64,000 bases of DNA from Lactobacillus mulieris (GTDB taxonomy: Bacteria > Bacillota > Bacilli > Lactobacillales > Lactobacillaceae). The stretch's first letter is position 1, and each line of letters starts with the position of its first letter. The DNA lies in contig NZ_SDGL01000003.1 of assembly GCF_007095465.1 (NCBI RefSeq), positions 62,001 to 126,000 of the forward strand, written 5' to 3'. A program made the translations under genes and the position numbers. Shown one piece after another: positions 55,701 through 64,000 of this stretch. The notes beneath the pieces were generated by a model. The model was not told where the DNA came from, did not search any database, and saw only the letters and a list, made by a program, of their open reading frames with translations.

Positions 55701-58700
55701 ACGTAGTAGGTTTCATTTGGAGTATCTGCATCAACATCGGTCTTAGCAGCGATACTGTCAACGACGTTACCGTCAGCGGAACCTTCGTGAATCACTGCTT
55801 TGTAGTGAGGAACTTCATCTGGGGTAACTGCCGTCCAACTAGTATCGTTATCTTTTGCTACCCAGGTGCCTTCGTTAACAACTTTTGTTGGAGTGACCGC
55901 ATCAACAGTTGGAGTTCTAGTGAAGGTGAGAGTCTTGTTATATTTTACAGTTGGCTCAGTTTCATCAGGCTTAATTTCATAAATAGTTCTATTTACTGTC
56001 TTTGTTTCTTCAGTCCCCTGCGTAGTACCATGCTTCAACATGATGTAGACGTTGTTGCCATCAACTGTAACACTAGTAACTGGGGCTTGACCATCAGCTA
56101 AGACATAGTTATCGGGAGTTTTCTTAGTCAAAGTGTAAGATGAATCTTCAATTTGACTTGGAGTGTCTTCACTTTGAACTACCTTCAATCCCTTTTGACC
56201 TGCTGGGTCTTGAGTTTCAGTATCAAGCCAGTAAACTGTCTCACTCTTATTAATTGGATTATATGTTACATAGTAGATGTCACTTGGAGTATCACCAGTT
56301 GCATTATTAATTTGATCAATACTTTGAACAGTTTCGCCATCTGGAGTGCCCTTGTGAATCACAACTTTATAATGATCTTGTGGTGTTGGAGTATAACCAT
56401 TAATTACCGCAGAATCTGGATCCCAGTCACCATGTTCAATTTGACCATTTACTGCATCAACCACATTATCACGGGTAAATTCAATTGCAGTATTTACTAC
56501 CCTACTTGCCTTAGTTGCATTTGGTTTAGTTACATAAACAACTCTAGTAACAGTTCTAGTTTCTGGCACTTTATTTGTGCGGTGCTTCAACTTGATAATG
56601 ACGTTATTACCATCGACAGTAACGCTCTTAATATCTGCTTGACCATCAGCTAAAACATAGTTTTCTGGTGTTGATTTAGTTAACTGGTAAATACTTCCTT
56701 CAAGTTGTTCTGAGACTAGTTCACTAGCAACAACCTTGTATCCTTCTTGTCCTGCTGAGTCTTTAGTTTCAGTATCTACCCAGTAGACAGTTTCACTCTT
56801 CTTAATTGGAGCGTATGTTACGTCAAATGTTTCATCTGAAGAACCAGCTGTTACAGTTTCAGTTGGAATTGCAGTTGCAGAGTCATCGGCCTGCCCATTT
56901 TTACTAATCTTAGTGGTGTAATGGTCAACTTTAAGATCATCTTCAGTTAAACCAGTGAACTGATCACTATCACTAGTTCTGGTCCATTTTCCTTCAGTAG
57001 GTTGATTAGTTACTAAATCAGTAGAATCGGTCTTTGAGAAGGTTACAGATTGCTTAGTAGTTTTAGTTTCTTCACCAGGCTTAGTGATGTTGATAGTTCT
57101 AGTAATAGTCTTAGTCTCAGTGTTAGTACTAATCTTGTGCTTCAATCTAATAACAACATCTTGACCGTTATTAGTGATCTCAGTTACTTGGTCTTGTCCG
57201 TCAGCATAGTCATAATTTTCAGGTAATTTATCCAATGTGGCTTTTGTGCCTGGATAATCAGTTACATCTTGCTTTTGAACTAACTTAAAACCATCTTTAC
57301 TATCACTACTAGTATCTGGAGTTTGAGTATCTACCCAGTAGACATGTAAAGTAACTTGAGCTGGACCAACACTCACATTAACAATTTCATTCACGGTGAT
57401 ATCGGCAGTATCACCAGCAGTTTGCTTTTGGTTGATAGTATTAATTAAGTCATCAACACTAACTTCCTTCACGCCATAAACGCTATTGCCCTCAGAATCA
57501 GTTTGCTTAATGATTGGACTTTGAATATTATCAGCTGACATTTCAGTTGCTGGAATTGTTTCCCCGCTGACTGGATCAGTGGTAAGCTTACGACCGTCTT
57601 CATCAGTGACTTCAACTTTAATTAAATCGCCACTTTGCACTTGACCAAAGAGGTACTTGTCCCAACCACTAGTTGTTGGGGTTACCATTTGCCATTTGCT
57701 ATATTCTTCAACCTTGCCTGTTGCTTCGTTAACAGTTGCAGTTCTATATAACTTAAGTGTTTCAGTTTTACTGCCAACTAATTGCTTGTCTTTGTTATAA
57801 ACATTAATTGTCCGAGTAACCTCTTTATAAAGTGCTTGTTTATCAACGTGTTCTGGATAATTCATATTTGGATTATCTGGAAGCGGTGTGTCAGGAGTCT
57901 TGGGACCATCTGGAGTTTTACCAGAAACAGTAATCTTCTTTGATTCAACATAAAAGTCAATTTCTTGTCCACCAGTAGTTGAAACAGTAACTCCCCAACT
58001 TAAGTTAGAGCCACTACCATTAGTAAAGACTGGACCGTTAATGCTGTAGCCTGGTTGAACATTAGCTGTGATTAAGTCAGCCGGAATATTTGCTTGAGGG
58101 TAGTCTTGGCTAATAATCAAGGAGCTGTCATTTGGATTGTATTCTTTTTCCATTGAAGGAATTTCAATCTTAGTTCCATCAGCCTTAACTAACTTAACTG
58201 GGACTTTTACCAATCTGTTAATCCGAATAGTAGCCGCAATTTGTTCATTTGGATTTGCTTTACTATTGATTTGAGTTACTATTTGCGGAGCCATACTATC
58301 TGAATATAGCCCGTTTGCCAAAAAGCCTATTCCGTTGAAGTCACCTTCAGCTGTTGTGTCTTGCCCATTTAAGATAATGCGGCCACTTTGACTATTAGCA
58401 GCAATTGTTGGTAAATAAATCTCAATGGTCTTAATGATGTTCCAGTCAGTTACTTGAGCTGCACTAACAAAACTACTCAAATCACTGATATCAGACATAT
58501 TACCATTAAAGTTAAAGTCTTGAGTTGAATATTTAACTTCAGCATTCTTTAAATCATCTGGCAATTGAATTGGACCTGTCAATCTAAAGGTCATAGTTCT
58601 ACCATATTTATCAGGGTGCTGTGAACCCACATAACCGCCTTGACCACTTGGCAAAGACAAGATGATGTGATTATTGCTTAATTCTTTTGAACTAGTATTA

Positions 58701-60880
58701 ATGACAGAGTAAGCAAATTGGAGGTTTTCACCCTTCTTATTTGTAGCTTGAACTCTTTGACGCCAAATACCGTCGGGACCGGCGGAAAGCGTTACTCCAG
58801 TTTCTGAATCACCTAAACCAACCTTGGCGGTAAAACTACCTAAATCATAAAGTTGATTATCGTTTGTAAGACCAAGTAATTTCTTAACATCATCTGAACT
58901 TGCTGGGTTAGTCGTCTTGTCCATTGGCGTGGTAGTGTCAATGTAGGCTTTAATGTCGTAGGAACCCTTTGCAGCATCAGGTAAAGCTTGAATCCAAAAG
59001 CCTAAAAGTTTTGGTTGACCTTCATCGTCTTTTTCTTGATTTGCAAAGTCATAAGTAAAGCCTGTGCCTTTGTAGTCAACTTTAACAGTGTATGAACCAT
59101 CGCTATTCTTAAATTCCGAAATCTTTGGCACAACACCTTGGAAGTTCTGGACATAAAGCCCGCTCAGTTTTTGAGCAGAAATTCCCTTTGGCATTACGTA
59201 GTAAATAGTTGGTTCATAAACAGTCCCTAACTTAGTGACACTAGAATTACCTAAAGTAGTGTATAAGTAACCAATTTGACCGCCAGGAGCTACTGTCATG
59301 GTACCAGTTGATTGCAACTGCAAGGTTGAAGTTTGCTGACCAACAGTTTGATGCAATTCACTAGATGATGTGTAATTATGATTGTCAACTGTTCCGTTTA
59401 AACTAAAGCTTGAATCAAGCTTGTCACCTGCTTGACTACCACTGGCTGTAGTAATCTTGCCGTAGAACTTGAAGACTTGATCACCGGTGACATTTGCACC
59501 AGTCAATAATTGATCTGGAGTAAAAGTCAAGCTAACAATTGGTGAAGAATCAGTGTTGACGATATCTTCATTAGCGTTAACTTGACCAGTTTGAACGGTA
59601 TTATCAGCTCTAACAATCCGGTATTGATAAGTCTTAACGCCTGACAAGAACATACCAGCTGATTCAGGTGTAGTTACCTTATAGACGTGCTGATTGCTTG
59701 AAAAAGTGAAGCTGAATTGGGCACTACCATTAGTAAAGGAATCAGAACTATTGACGCTATAGCCAAAGCTGCCGATTAAATCATCGTTTTCGTGATCAAG
59801 CATCAGAACTTGACTATCACGCTTAGGAGTACTGGTGGTAGTGACATCCCCATAAATACTCTTAATCTGTTCTTTTTCTTGAGTTGATTGTTGCTCAGCT
59901 GGTTTTGAAGCAGCCTTCTTAACTTCGTCTTCAGTTGTTTTACCAAGTAAAATATCGACAAAAGTACCATTTGAAGCTGTTTTTGAATAAGTATCTGAGT
60001 AATTTACCGTTGCACTAATTACAGCTCCAGTTGGTGTGTAAGCCTTTGTATCTTGATCAGGTTGATCCCCATTAAAGTGACCTACAAAGTAGTATGGAGC
60101 AACTGAAGTTTGATTAAGGTCAACACCTTTCCCCTCAGGAATGGTGATGATAATATCCTTACCTACGCCATCTTGGGTAATTTCGGTTCCGTCATTTAAA
60201 GTATTTAAGGCATCAGTTGCTGCTTTATTTAATTCAAAGTTCGAGGCAACTGGAATAGTGATGACAGATCCAGCATTAAAGTCCTTTGGCACACGGTTGT
60301 AGTTATTAATTCCAATTTGATTGGATAAATCTACTGAATAAGTGTGGTCAGTGCCCATTTTAACTGCATTAGTTCCGCCGACACGCTTGACAGGATTTAT
60401 GGAAAGTGATGGTTCAACATCGTAGACAAAATCAGCCGGCGTTTGTTCTTTGCCATTTACTTCCCAGGTTACTTGATAAGTGTGTGGACCGACATCTGCT
60501 TGAGTAATGTTATAAAGACTCGGATCTATGCCAGTAACATTAGTAGTCTGCAAATCATATAGGTGAAAACTAACATGAAAAGTAGATGTCGCATTCATGG
60601 TTATTTTGATAGTCGCACCTTGATTATTACTGTCAACATTGACACTAGCAACAGTTGGTGGTAATTGAGTATCACCATCTTGTTGACCCCATATCCCCTT
60701 AAATGGAATATGGACAGAAATTACATCCCCAGCTTGTGCCGAATAGGAAATATTTAGTGTATGTTTTGAAGTTTTGCCATCAAAAGTGTTGTTGTCAAAG
60801 TAAACGCCATTTTGTTCTTGCGTGTCATTTGAAGATACACCATTTGTAGTGGCAACTGAGTTTAACTTTGTTTGTTCCAA
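52751..60880 (-). CDS. Giant mucus-binding-type LPXTG adhesin, main part (out of frame with its signal peptide)
   Basis: About 2709 codons encoding a surface protein. The N-terminal 1000 residues are non-repetitive beta-rich domains. Five repeats of about 185 residues follow (YWVDT...VTKPGE...VTYxPI), then two HSLTVTVHDND repeats and Mub-type KTVTRTVNITKPGEK modules. The end is a proline-rich wall spanner and LPQTGE, a hydrophobic helix and RKKKEDK, for sortase attachment. The frame's first listed codon is a TTG without a ribosome site. The frame is really open up to 61021, where it would join the signal-peptide fragment if the G run had one more base (2861 residues in all). As read here it has no proper start. 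Confidence 0.85.
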   Translation of the reverse strand: MEQTKLNSVATTNGVSSNDTQEQNGVYFDNNTFDGKTSKHTLNISYSAQAGDVISVHIPFKGIWGQQDGDTQLPPTVASVNVDSNNQGATIKITMNATSTFHVSFHLYDLQTTNVTGIDPSLYNITQADVGPHTYQVTWEVNGKEQTPADFVYDVEPSLSINPVKRVGGTNAVKMGTDHTYSVDLSNQIGINNYNRVPKDFNAGSVITIPVASNFELNKAATDALNTLNDGTEITQDGVGKDIIITIPEGKGVDLNQTSVAPYYFVGHFNGDQPDQDTKAYTPTGAVISATVNYSDTYSKTASNGTFVDILLGKTTEDEVKKAASKPAEQQSTQEKEQIKSIYGDVTTTSTPKRDSQVLMLDHENDDLIGSFGYSVNSSDSFTNGSAQFSFTFSSNQHVYKVTTPESAGMFLSGVKTYQYRIVRADNTVQTGQVNANEDIVNTDSSPIVSLTFTPDQLLTGANVTGDQVFKFYGKITTASGSQAGDKLDSSFSLNGTVDNHNYTSSSELHQTVGQQTSTLQLQSTGTMTVAPGGQIGYLYTTLGNSSVTKLGTVYEPTIYYVMPKGISAQKLSGLYVQNFQGVVPKISEFKNSDGSYTVKVDYKGTGFTYDFANQEKDDEGQPKLLGFWIQALPDAAKGSYDIKAYIDTTTPMDKTTNPASSDDVKKLLGLTNDNQLYDLGSFTAKVGLGDSETGVTLSAGPDGIWRQRVQATNKKGENLQFAYSVINTSSKELSNNHIILSLPSGQGGYVGSQHPDKYGRTMTFRLTGPIQLPDDLKNAEVKYSTQDFNFNGNMSDISDLSSFVSAAQVTDWNIIKTIEIYLPTIAANSQSGRIILNGQDTTAEGDFNGIGFLANGLYSDSMAPQIVTQINSKANPNEQIAATIRINRLVKVPVKLVKADGTKIEIPSMEKEYNPNDSSLIISQDYPQANIPADLITANVQPGYSINGPVFTNGSGSNLSWGVTVSTTGGQEIDFYVESKKITVSGKTPDGPKTPDTPLPDNPNMNYPEHVDKQALYKEVTRTINVYNKDKQLVGSKTETLKLYRTATVNEATGKVEEYSKWQMVTPTTSGWDKYLFGQVQSGDLIKVEVTDEDGRKLTTDPVSGETIPATEMSADNIQSPIIKQTDSEGNSVYGVKEVSVDDLINTINQKQTAGDTADITVNEIVNVSVGPAQVTLHVYWVDTQTPDTSSDSKDGFKLVQKQDVTDYPGTKATLDKLPENYDYADGQDQVTEITNNGQDVVIRLKHKISTNTETKTITRTINITKPGEETKTTKQSVTFSKTDSTDLVTNQPTEGKWTRTSDSDQFTGLTEDDLKVDHYTTKISKNGQADDSATAIPTETVTAGSSDETFDVTYAPIKKSETVYWVDTETKDSAGQEGYKVVASELVSEQLEGSIYQLTKSTPENYVLADGQADIKSVTVDGNNVIIKLKHRTNKVPETRTVTRVVYVTKPNATKASRVVNTAIEFTRDNVVDAVNGQIEHGDWDPDSAVINGYTPTPQDHYKVVIHKGTPDGETVQSIDQINNATGDTPSDIYYVTYNPINKSETVYWLDTETQDPAGQKGLKVVQSEDTPSQIEDSSYTLTKKTPDNYVLADGQAPVTSVTVDGNNVYIMLKHGTTQGTEETKTVNRTIYEIKPDETEPTVKYNKTLTFTRTPTVDAVTPTKVVNEGTWVAKDNDTSWTAVTPDEVPHYKAVIHEGSADGNVVDSIAAKTDVDADTPNETYYVTYDPINKSEVVYWLDTETQDPAGQKGLKVVQSEDTPSQIEDSSYTLTKKTPTNYVLADDQVDIKSVTVDGNNVYIMLKHGTTQGTKETKTLTRIVYVTKPGENEPTKKYDKTITFTRTPTVDAVDHTKVIDSGTWTLESGSWDAFTPDKVDHYTPVIHKDSADGQEVNSIIAKTNVNADTPNETYYVTYNPIESSETIYWVDTQTPDTSDKGYGGYKVIQSENAGGQEGSTYTIKSKTPEDGYIPVGEVPTTVVLDGNDVIIKMKHGTKDGEKETKTVKRTVYAINPGETEPTKVFEKSVEFSRTPTLDAVNGDKLSDGTWTPEKGTLAGYTPDDQPNYTAVIHKDTATGQVVESIPENDDITINSANEVYYVTYTVNAHSLTVTVHDNDIDTDLDDYGFKGEGDPNTDTGYDWNKVKQILQNKGYKIVDDQTIPTTYGTSDATYTIHVEHEVVPVGPDNPEKPGTTINPNDPEGPKWPSEDQYKKAYTFTLHFLDKDGKVLHASITKSVDWTRTVYVDKTNGQIVKDPRTTDWKASSENYDAIDIPQIDGYVANSTTKKGLKVENDKVTAAANEQANSEDDLVYTVVQHSLTVTVHDNDTDTDLTYYGFSGKGDPNTDTGYDWNKVKKNLQNKGYKIVNDQTIPTTYGTSDATYTINVQHGTKAGDTETKTVTRTVNITKPGEKTVSTTEKVTFNKTDSIDLVTGKTVKEGTWTSDKKGFDATNVELLDGFKLKITETVDGQTHDVTSIPAEEVTENSQDEIFDIIYLPTGKSLEPLVSREVTRTVTITKPGEKPSTKTQTVTFSGSQNPDGTITWDNDPKVENKFNAISVDSVDGYKAVIKNSDGKVVQSIDDENLNPATAKDEHFTVTYEKIATPAPEPSPAPTPEPTPTSNPKPAANTHPENVKPEIHPSLTKTNVVKGNFKSAKSAARRINKLNSATKAEKLPQTGESKTNASLLGLLGLGMSMALGLVSRKKKEDK
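53731..54562 (-). repeat. Two HSLTVTVHDND repeats in the adhesin
   Basis: Two copies (53731-53932 and 54361-54562, 630 bases apart) encode nearly the same block, with GDPNTDTGYDWNKV and QTIPTTYGTSDATYT in both. A KKAYTFTLHFLDKDGKVLH module lies between them. Confidence 0.8.
55090..57355 (-). repeat. Five tandem ~185-residue adhesin repeats
   Basis: The YWVDT/YWLDT motif recurs near 57340, 56785, 56235, 55660 and 55105, a period of about 553-575 bases. Copies at 55548-55651 and 56115-56218 are identical over 104 bases, 567 bases apart. That leaves room for recombination to remove or add whole repeats. Confidence 0.85.
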
Positions 60881-61017
60881 TTTCTTAGCAGCCGTAGTTT
60901 GATCAGTTGTTGAAATCGATTTAGCATCCTTTGCTTCACCTTTAGTTTTATCAGCACTAACTGCTTCTTGCTTTACACTACTTTCATCCCTATTTGTAGT
61001 TGAACTAGCAGCTTGAT

Positions 61018-61335
61018 CTACCCCCCATTTTCATTTTGGGTAGTAGTTGTAGCATGCATAGATGCTACTTGTTGATTTGACATATTAGCAGTTTTACTAC
61101 TATTTTGATTATTTGTTTTTTTATTCTGTTGATCAATCTGGCTTACGGTTTTAGTATCAGTTTCTGTCTCTGCTTGTACATCAGCCTTAACTGAACTTGG
61201 CATTGCACCAAAGTAAAAGACTGTTGCAATCAAAGCTGAAGCTAAGCCTACAGAAAACTTACGAAATCCAAAACGTGGCTTTTGCTCAGCCATTTGCTTC
61301 ATTTTATTTTTAAAGTTATTTCTAGATACTCCCAT
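61018..61335 (-). CDS. Adhesin N-terminal fragment with YSIRK-type signal peptide, truncated by frameshift
   Basis: A 105-residue fragment from the ATG at 61335, which follows TGGAGG. It has a basic N-region, the YSIRK-like RFGFRKFSVGLASALIAT, a hydrophobic core, likely cleavage after SSVKA, and a Gln/Thr/Asn-rich stretch. It ends in TAG immediately after the six-G run at 61021-61026. The downstream reading frame continues the same low-complexity style (VDQAASSTTNRDES). The short product would be exported and released without a wall anchor. Confidence 0.85.
   Translation of the reverse strand: MGVSRNNFKNKMKQMAEQKPRFGFRKFSVGLASALIATVFYFGAMPSSVKADVQAETETDTKTVSQIDQQNKKTNNQNSSKTANMSNQQVASMHATTTTQNENGG
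61021..61026 (-). other. G6 homopolymer at the adhesin frameshift (candidate phase switch)
   Basis: On the minus strand AAT-GGG-GGG-TAG ends the signal-peptide frame. With seven G it would read AAT-GGG-GGG-GTA-GAT and join the 8-kb body. Six G is short for a slippage tract but sits exactly at the break. Confidence 0.7.
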
Positions 61336-61374
61336 ATAAAACCTCCACAAATTATAGATATCTTTTGTATTCGG

Positions 61375-61421
61375 TTACAATGCTATTGTAATACTTTTTT
61401 ATAAACAATAGTAAATATTGT
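61375..61421. promoter_or_regulatory. Two inverted repeats in the adhesin promoter region
   Basis: TTACAAT-GCT-ATTGTAA (61375-61391) and ACAATA-GTAAA-TATTGT (61405-61421), with ATTGTAAT recurring 32 bases apart. The first overlaps a -35 candidate TTGTAA that is 18 bases from TATAAT (minus strand, 61354-61359). This could be an operator pair; the regulator is unknown. Confidence 0.5.
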
Positions 61422-61431
61422 AATTTTTGCA

Positions 61432-61477
61432 AAATAAAAAACAGTATATCAGCTATCTTTCATAACTAATATACTGT
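61432..61477 (-). terminator. Terminator of mnmA
   Basis: ACAGTATAT/ATATACTGT stem with a 19-base loop, followed on the minus strand by a T-rich run. Confidence 0.7.
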
Positions 61478-61484
61478 TCAGAAT

Positions 61485-62961
<1,477 letters not shown>

Positions 62962-63012
62962 CGTTAAAACCTCACTTACAAATTATAAGTTACTTACTCA
63001 AATAAAGCAAGT

Positions 63013-64000
63013 TTATACTTTTTGTAGACGCAGAGCCATCTTAACTAAAGCTTGGGCAAATGCTTCTACTTCTGCTTTTTTTGTTAATCTACCAAAACTT
63101 ATTCTAATCGATTCTTCGATTCTTGGCGAATCTGCTCCATACATTGCAGTTAAAACATGAGAAGGTGTGAGTGAGCCGGCAGTACATGCTGATCCACCTG
63201 AAACAGCAAAGCCTGCCAAATCTAGGTTTGTCAGCATAACATAAGTTCCAATGCCAATTAGGTGCAAGTTCAAAGTATGATGCGAAACCAAACCAGTTAA
63301 ACTGCCATTGATTTCATATTTAATATGGTTTGCATCTAATGCATCGAGCACAATTTGTTGGAACTCTTGATAACGTGTCTGTTCTGCTACCCGATCAACA
63401 GCTTGTAAAAGCTTAATCGCTTCACCAAAACCAGCAATGCTTGGTGCATCAGTAGTTCCAGCTCGTCGCTTTTTTTCTTGTTCTCCACCGGTAATCAAAC
63501 TTGGTAAACTTAATCCTGTTCTTTCATACAAGAAGCCAATATACTTTGGTCCATTAATCTTATGAGCACTAGTTGACATAAAATCAATTTGCATTGCTTG
63601 TACATCAAGCTCAATATTACCCAAACCTTGAACTGCATCAACATGGAAACAGATTTTAGGATTATATTCATGAACGATTTGCCCGATTTGGGCTAAATCA
63701 TTAATCGTTCCAACTTCATTATTAACTGCCATCGTCGATACTAAGGCAGTTTTGGCACTTAAGGCAGCTTTCAAATCAGCTAGACTAATATGTCCACTTT
63801 CATCAACTGGAAGATAAATCACCTCAACTCCTTCAGCCTGTAATTCTTTAGCTGTATTTAAAATTGAAGGGTGTTCAATTGCTGTAGTTATTATTTGACA
63901 ATCATAGTTATGTTCTTTAGCAATTCCGCGTAAAACTGTATTGTTTGATTCGCTACCACCTGAAGTAAAAATAATTTCATCGTCATTTCTTGCATTAATG
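63013..64000 (-). CDS. Cysteine desulfurase (IscS/NifS), N-terminus beyond the window
   Basis: About 329 residues of a PLP-dependent enzyme that takes sulfur from cysteine; the gene continues past the right edge. It has FTSGGSESNN, the conserved IEHPSIL histidine motif, FHVDAVQG and the PLP lysine in STSAHKINGPKYIG. The reactive cysteine is in GSACTAGS, and the C-terminus is SIRISFGRL. The context with mnmA points to a role in tRNA thiolation rather than general Fe-S assembly. Confidence 0.95.
   Translation of the reverse strand, partial: INARNDDEIIFTSGGSESNNTVLRGIAKEHNYDCQIITTAIEHPSILNTAKELQAEGVEVIYLPVDESGHISLADLKAALSAKTALVSTMAVNNEVGTINDLAQIGQIVHEYNPKICFHVDAVQGLGNIELDVQAMQIDFMSTSAHKINGPKYIGFLYERTGLSLPSLITGGEQEKKRRAGTTDAPSIAGFGEAIKLLQAVDRVAEQTRYQEFQQIVLDALDANHIKYEINGSLTGLVSHHTLNLHLIGIGTYVMLTNLDLAGFAVSGGSACTAGSLTPSHVLTAMYGADSPRIEESIRISFGRLTKKAEVEAFAQALVKMALRLQKV

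Noticed and set aside
53502..56653. Several long plus-strand open frames opposite the adhesin gene
   Set aside because: They mirror the repetitive minus-strand coding sequence, lack ribosome sites and repeat with the same period as the adhesin repeats.
53731..57355. CRISPR-like repetition
   Set aside because: The repeats are hundreds of bases long, in frame and protein coding, with no short repeat-spacer pattern.

Overview
The window looks like a chromosomal segment of a low-GC Gram-positive lactobacillus. The gas-type acidophilus/johnsonii group is my best guess from gene content and codon use, but it is an inference. Evidence: AT-rich DNA, Shine-Dalgarno sites of the AGGAGG type, a T-box leader, RNA polymerase epsilon (RpoY), paired RNases J1/J2, ComEA/ComEC, SepM, a DUF1831 gene between cysteine desulfurase and mnmA, and a YSIRK/LPXTG surface protein with mucus-binding-type repeats. 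Most genes are housekeeping and lie on the minus strand. No tRNA, rRNA, CRISPR array or complete insertion sequence was seen.

Layout. 1-5.4 kb: dnaE (cut by the left edge), a DUF2929 membrane protein, two small anchored proteins, a 5'-nucleotidase, and rpmF. 5.4-12.6 kb: an apparent minus-strand run obg - acyltransferase - rnz - SDR - lapA-like, behind uvrC. 12.7-20.5 kb: mostly plus-strand accessory and transport genes (DedA, an amino-acid permease, a nucleoside hydrolase, a mannose-family PTS). This stretch also holds a wrecked secreted-protein gene, a 30-residue membrane peptide and an AAC(3)-like acetyltransferase. 20.6-34 kb: P-type ATPase, T-box-controlled asnA, small unknown genes, a nonsense-broken nitroreductase, then engB-clpX, tig, tuf, a TPR protein with RNase J2, and rpsO. 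34.4-42.3 kb: rpsT, holA, comEC-comEA and the overlapping run sepM-coaD-rsmD-ylbG-ftsW. 42.4-50.9 kb: typA with a terminator-like hairpin in its leader, def, rpoY-rnjA, then phosphatase-TPR-recD2. 50.9-52.7 kb: a LysR regulator divergent from cupin and carboxymuconolactone-decarboxylase genes. 52.75-61.3 kb: one giant adhesin gene. 61.4-64 kb: iscS (cut by the right edge) - DUF1831 - mnmA, which links cysteine sulfur to tRNA 2-thiouridine.

The most striking element is the giant adhesin. Its YSIRK signal peptide and 2.7-kilo-residue body are in different frames, separated by exactly one base at a run of six G. One extra G would restore a single 2861-codon protein with an LPQTG anchor. This fits a slipped-strand ON/OFF switch caught in the OFF state, or a recent mutation or sequencing slip. 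Two inverted repeats lie in its promoter region, and near-identical internal repeats could change its length.

Other points worth attention: (i) typA has a good promoter, then a seven-codon upstream reading frame that ends inside a Rho-independent-terminator-like hairpin, then the typA RBS, which looks like an attenuator. (ii) A perfect 11-bp inverted repeat lies upstream of the PTS operon. (iii) A consensus cre site sits on the promoter of an unknown DUF4145-like gene. (iv) Three genes are visibly decayed: the secreted Ser-rich protein (three frameshifts), the nitroreductase (one stop codon) and the adhesin (one frameshift).
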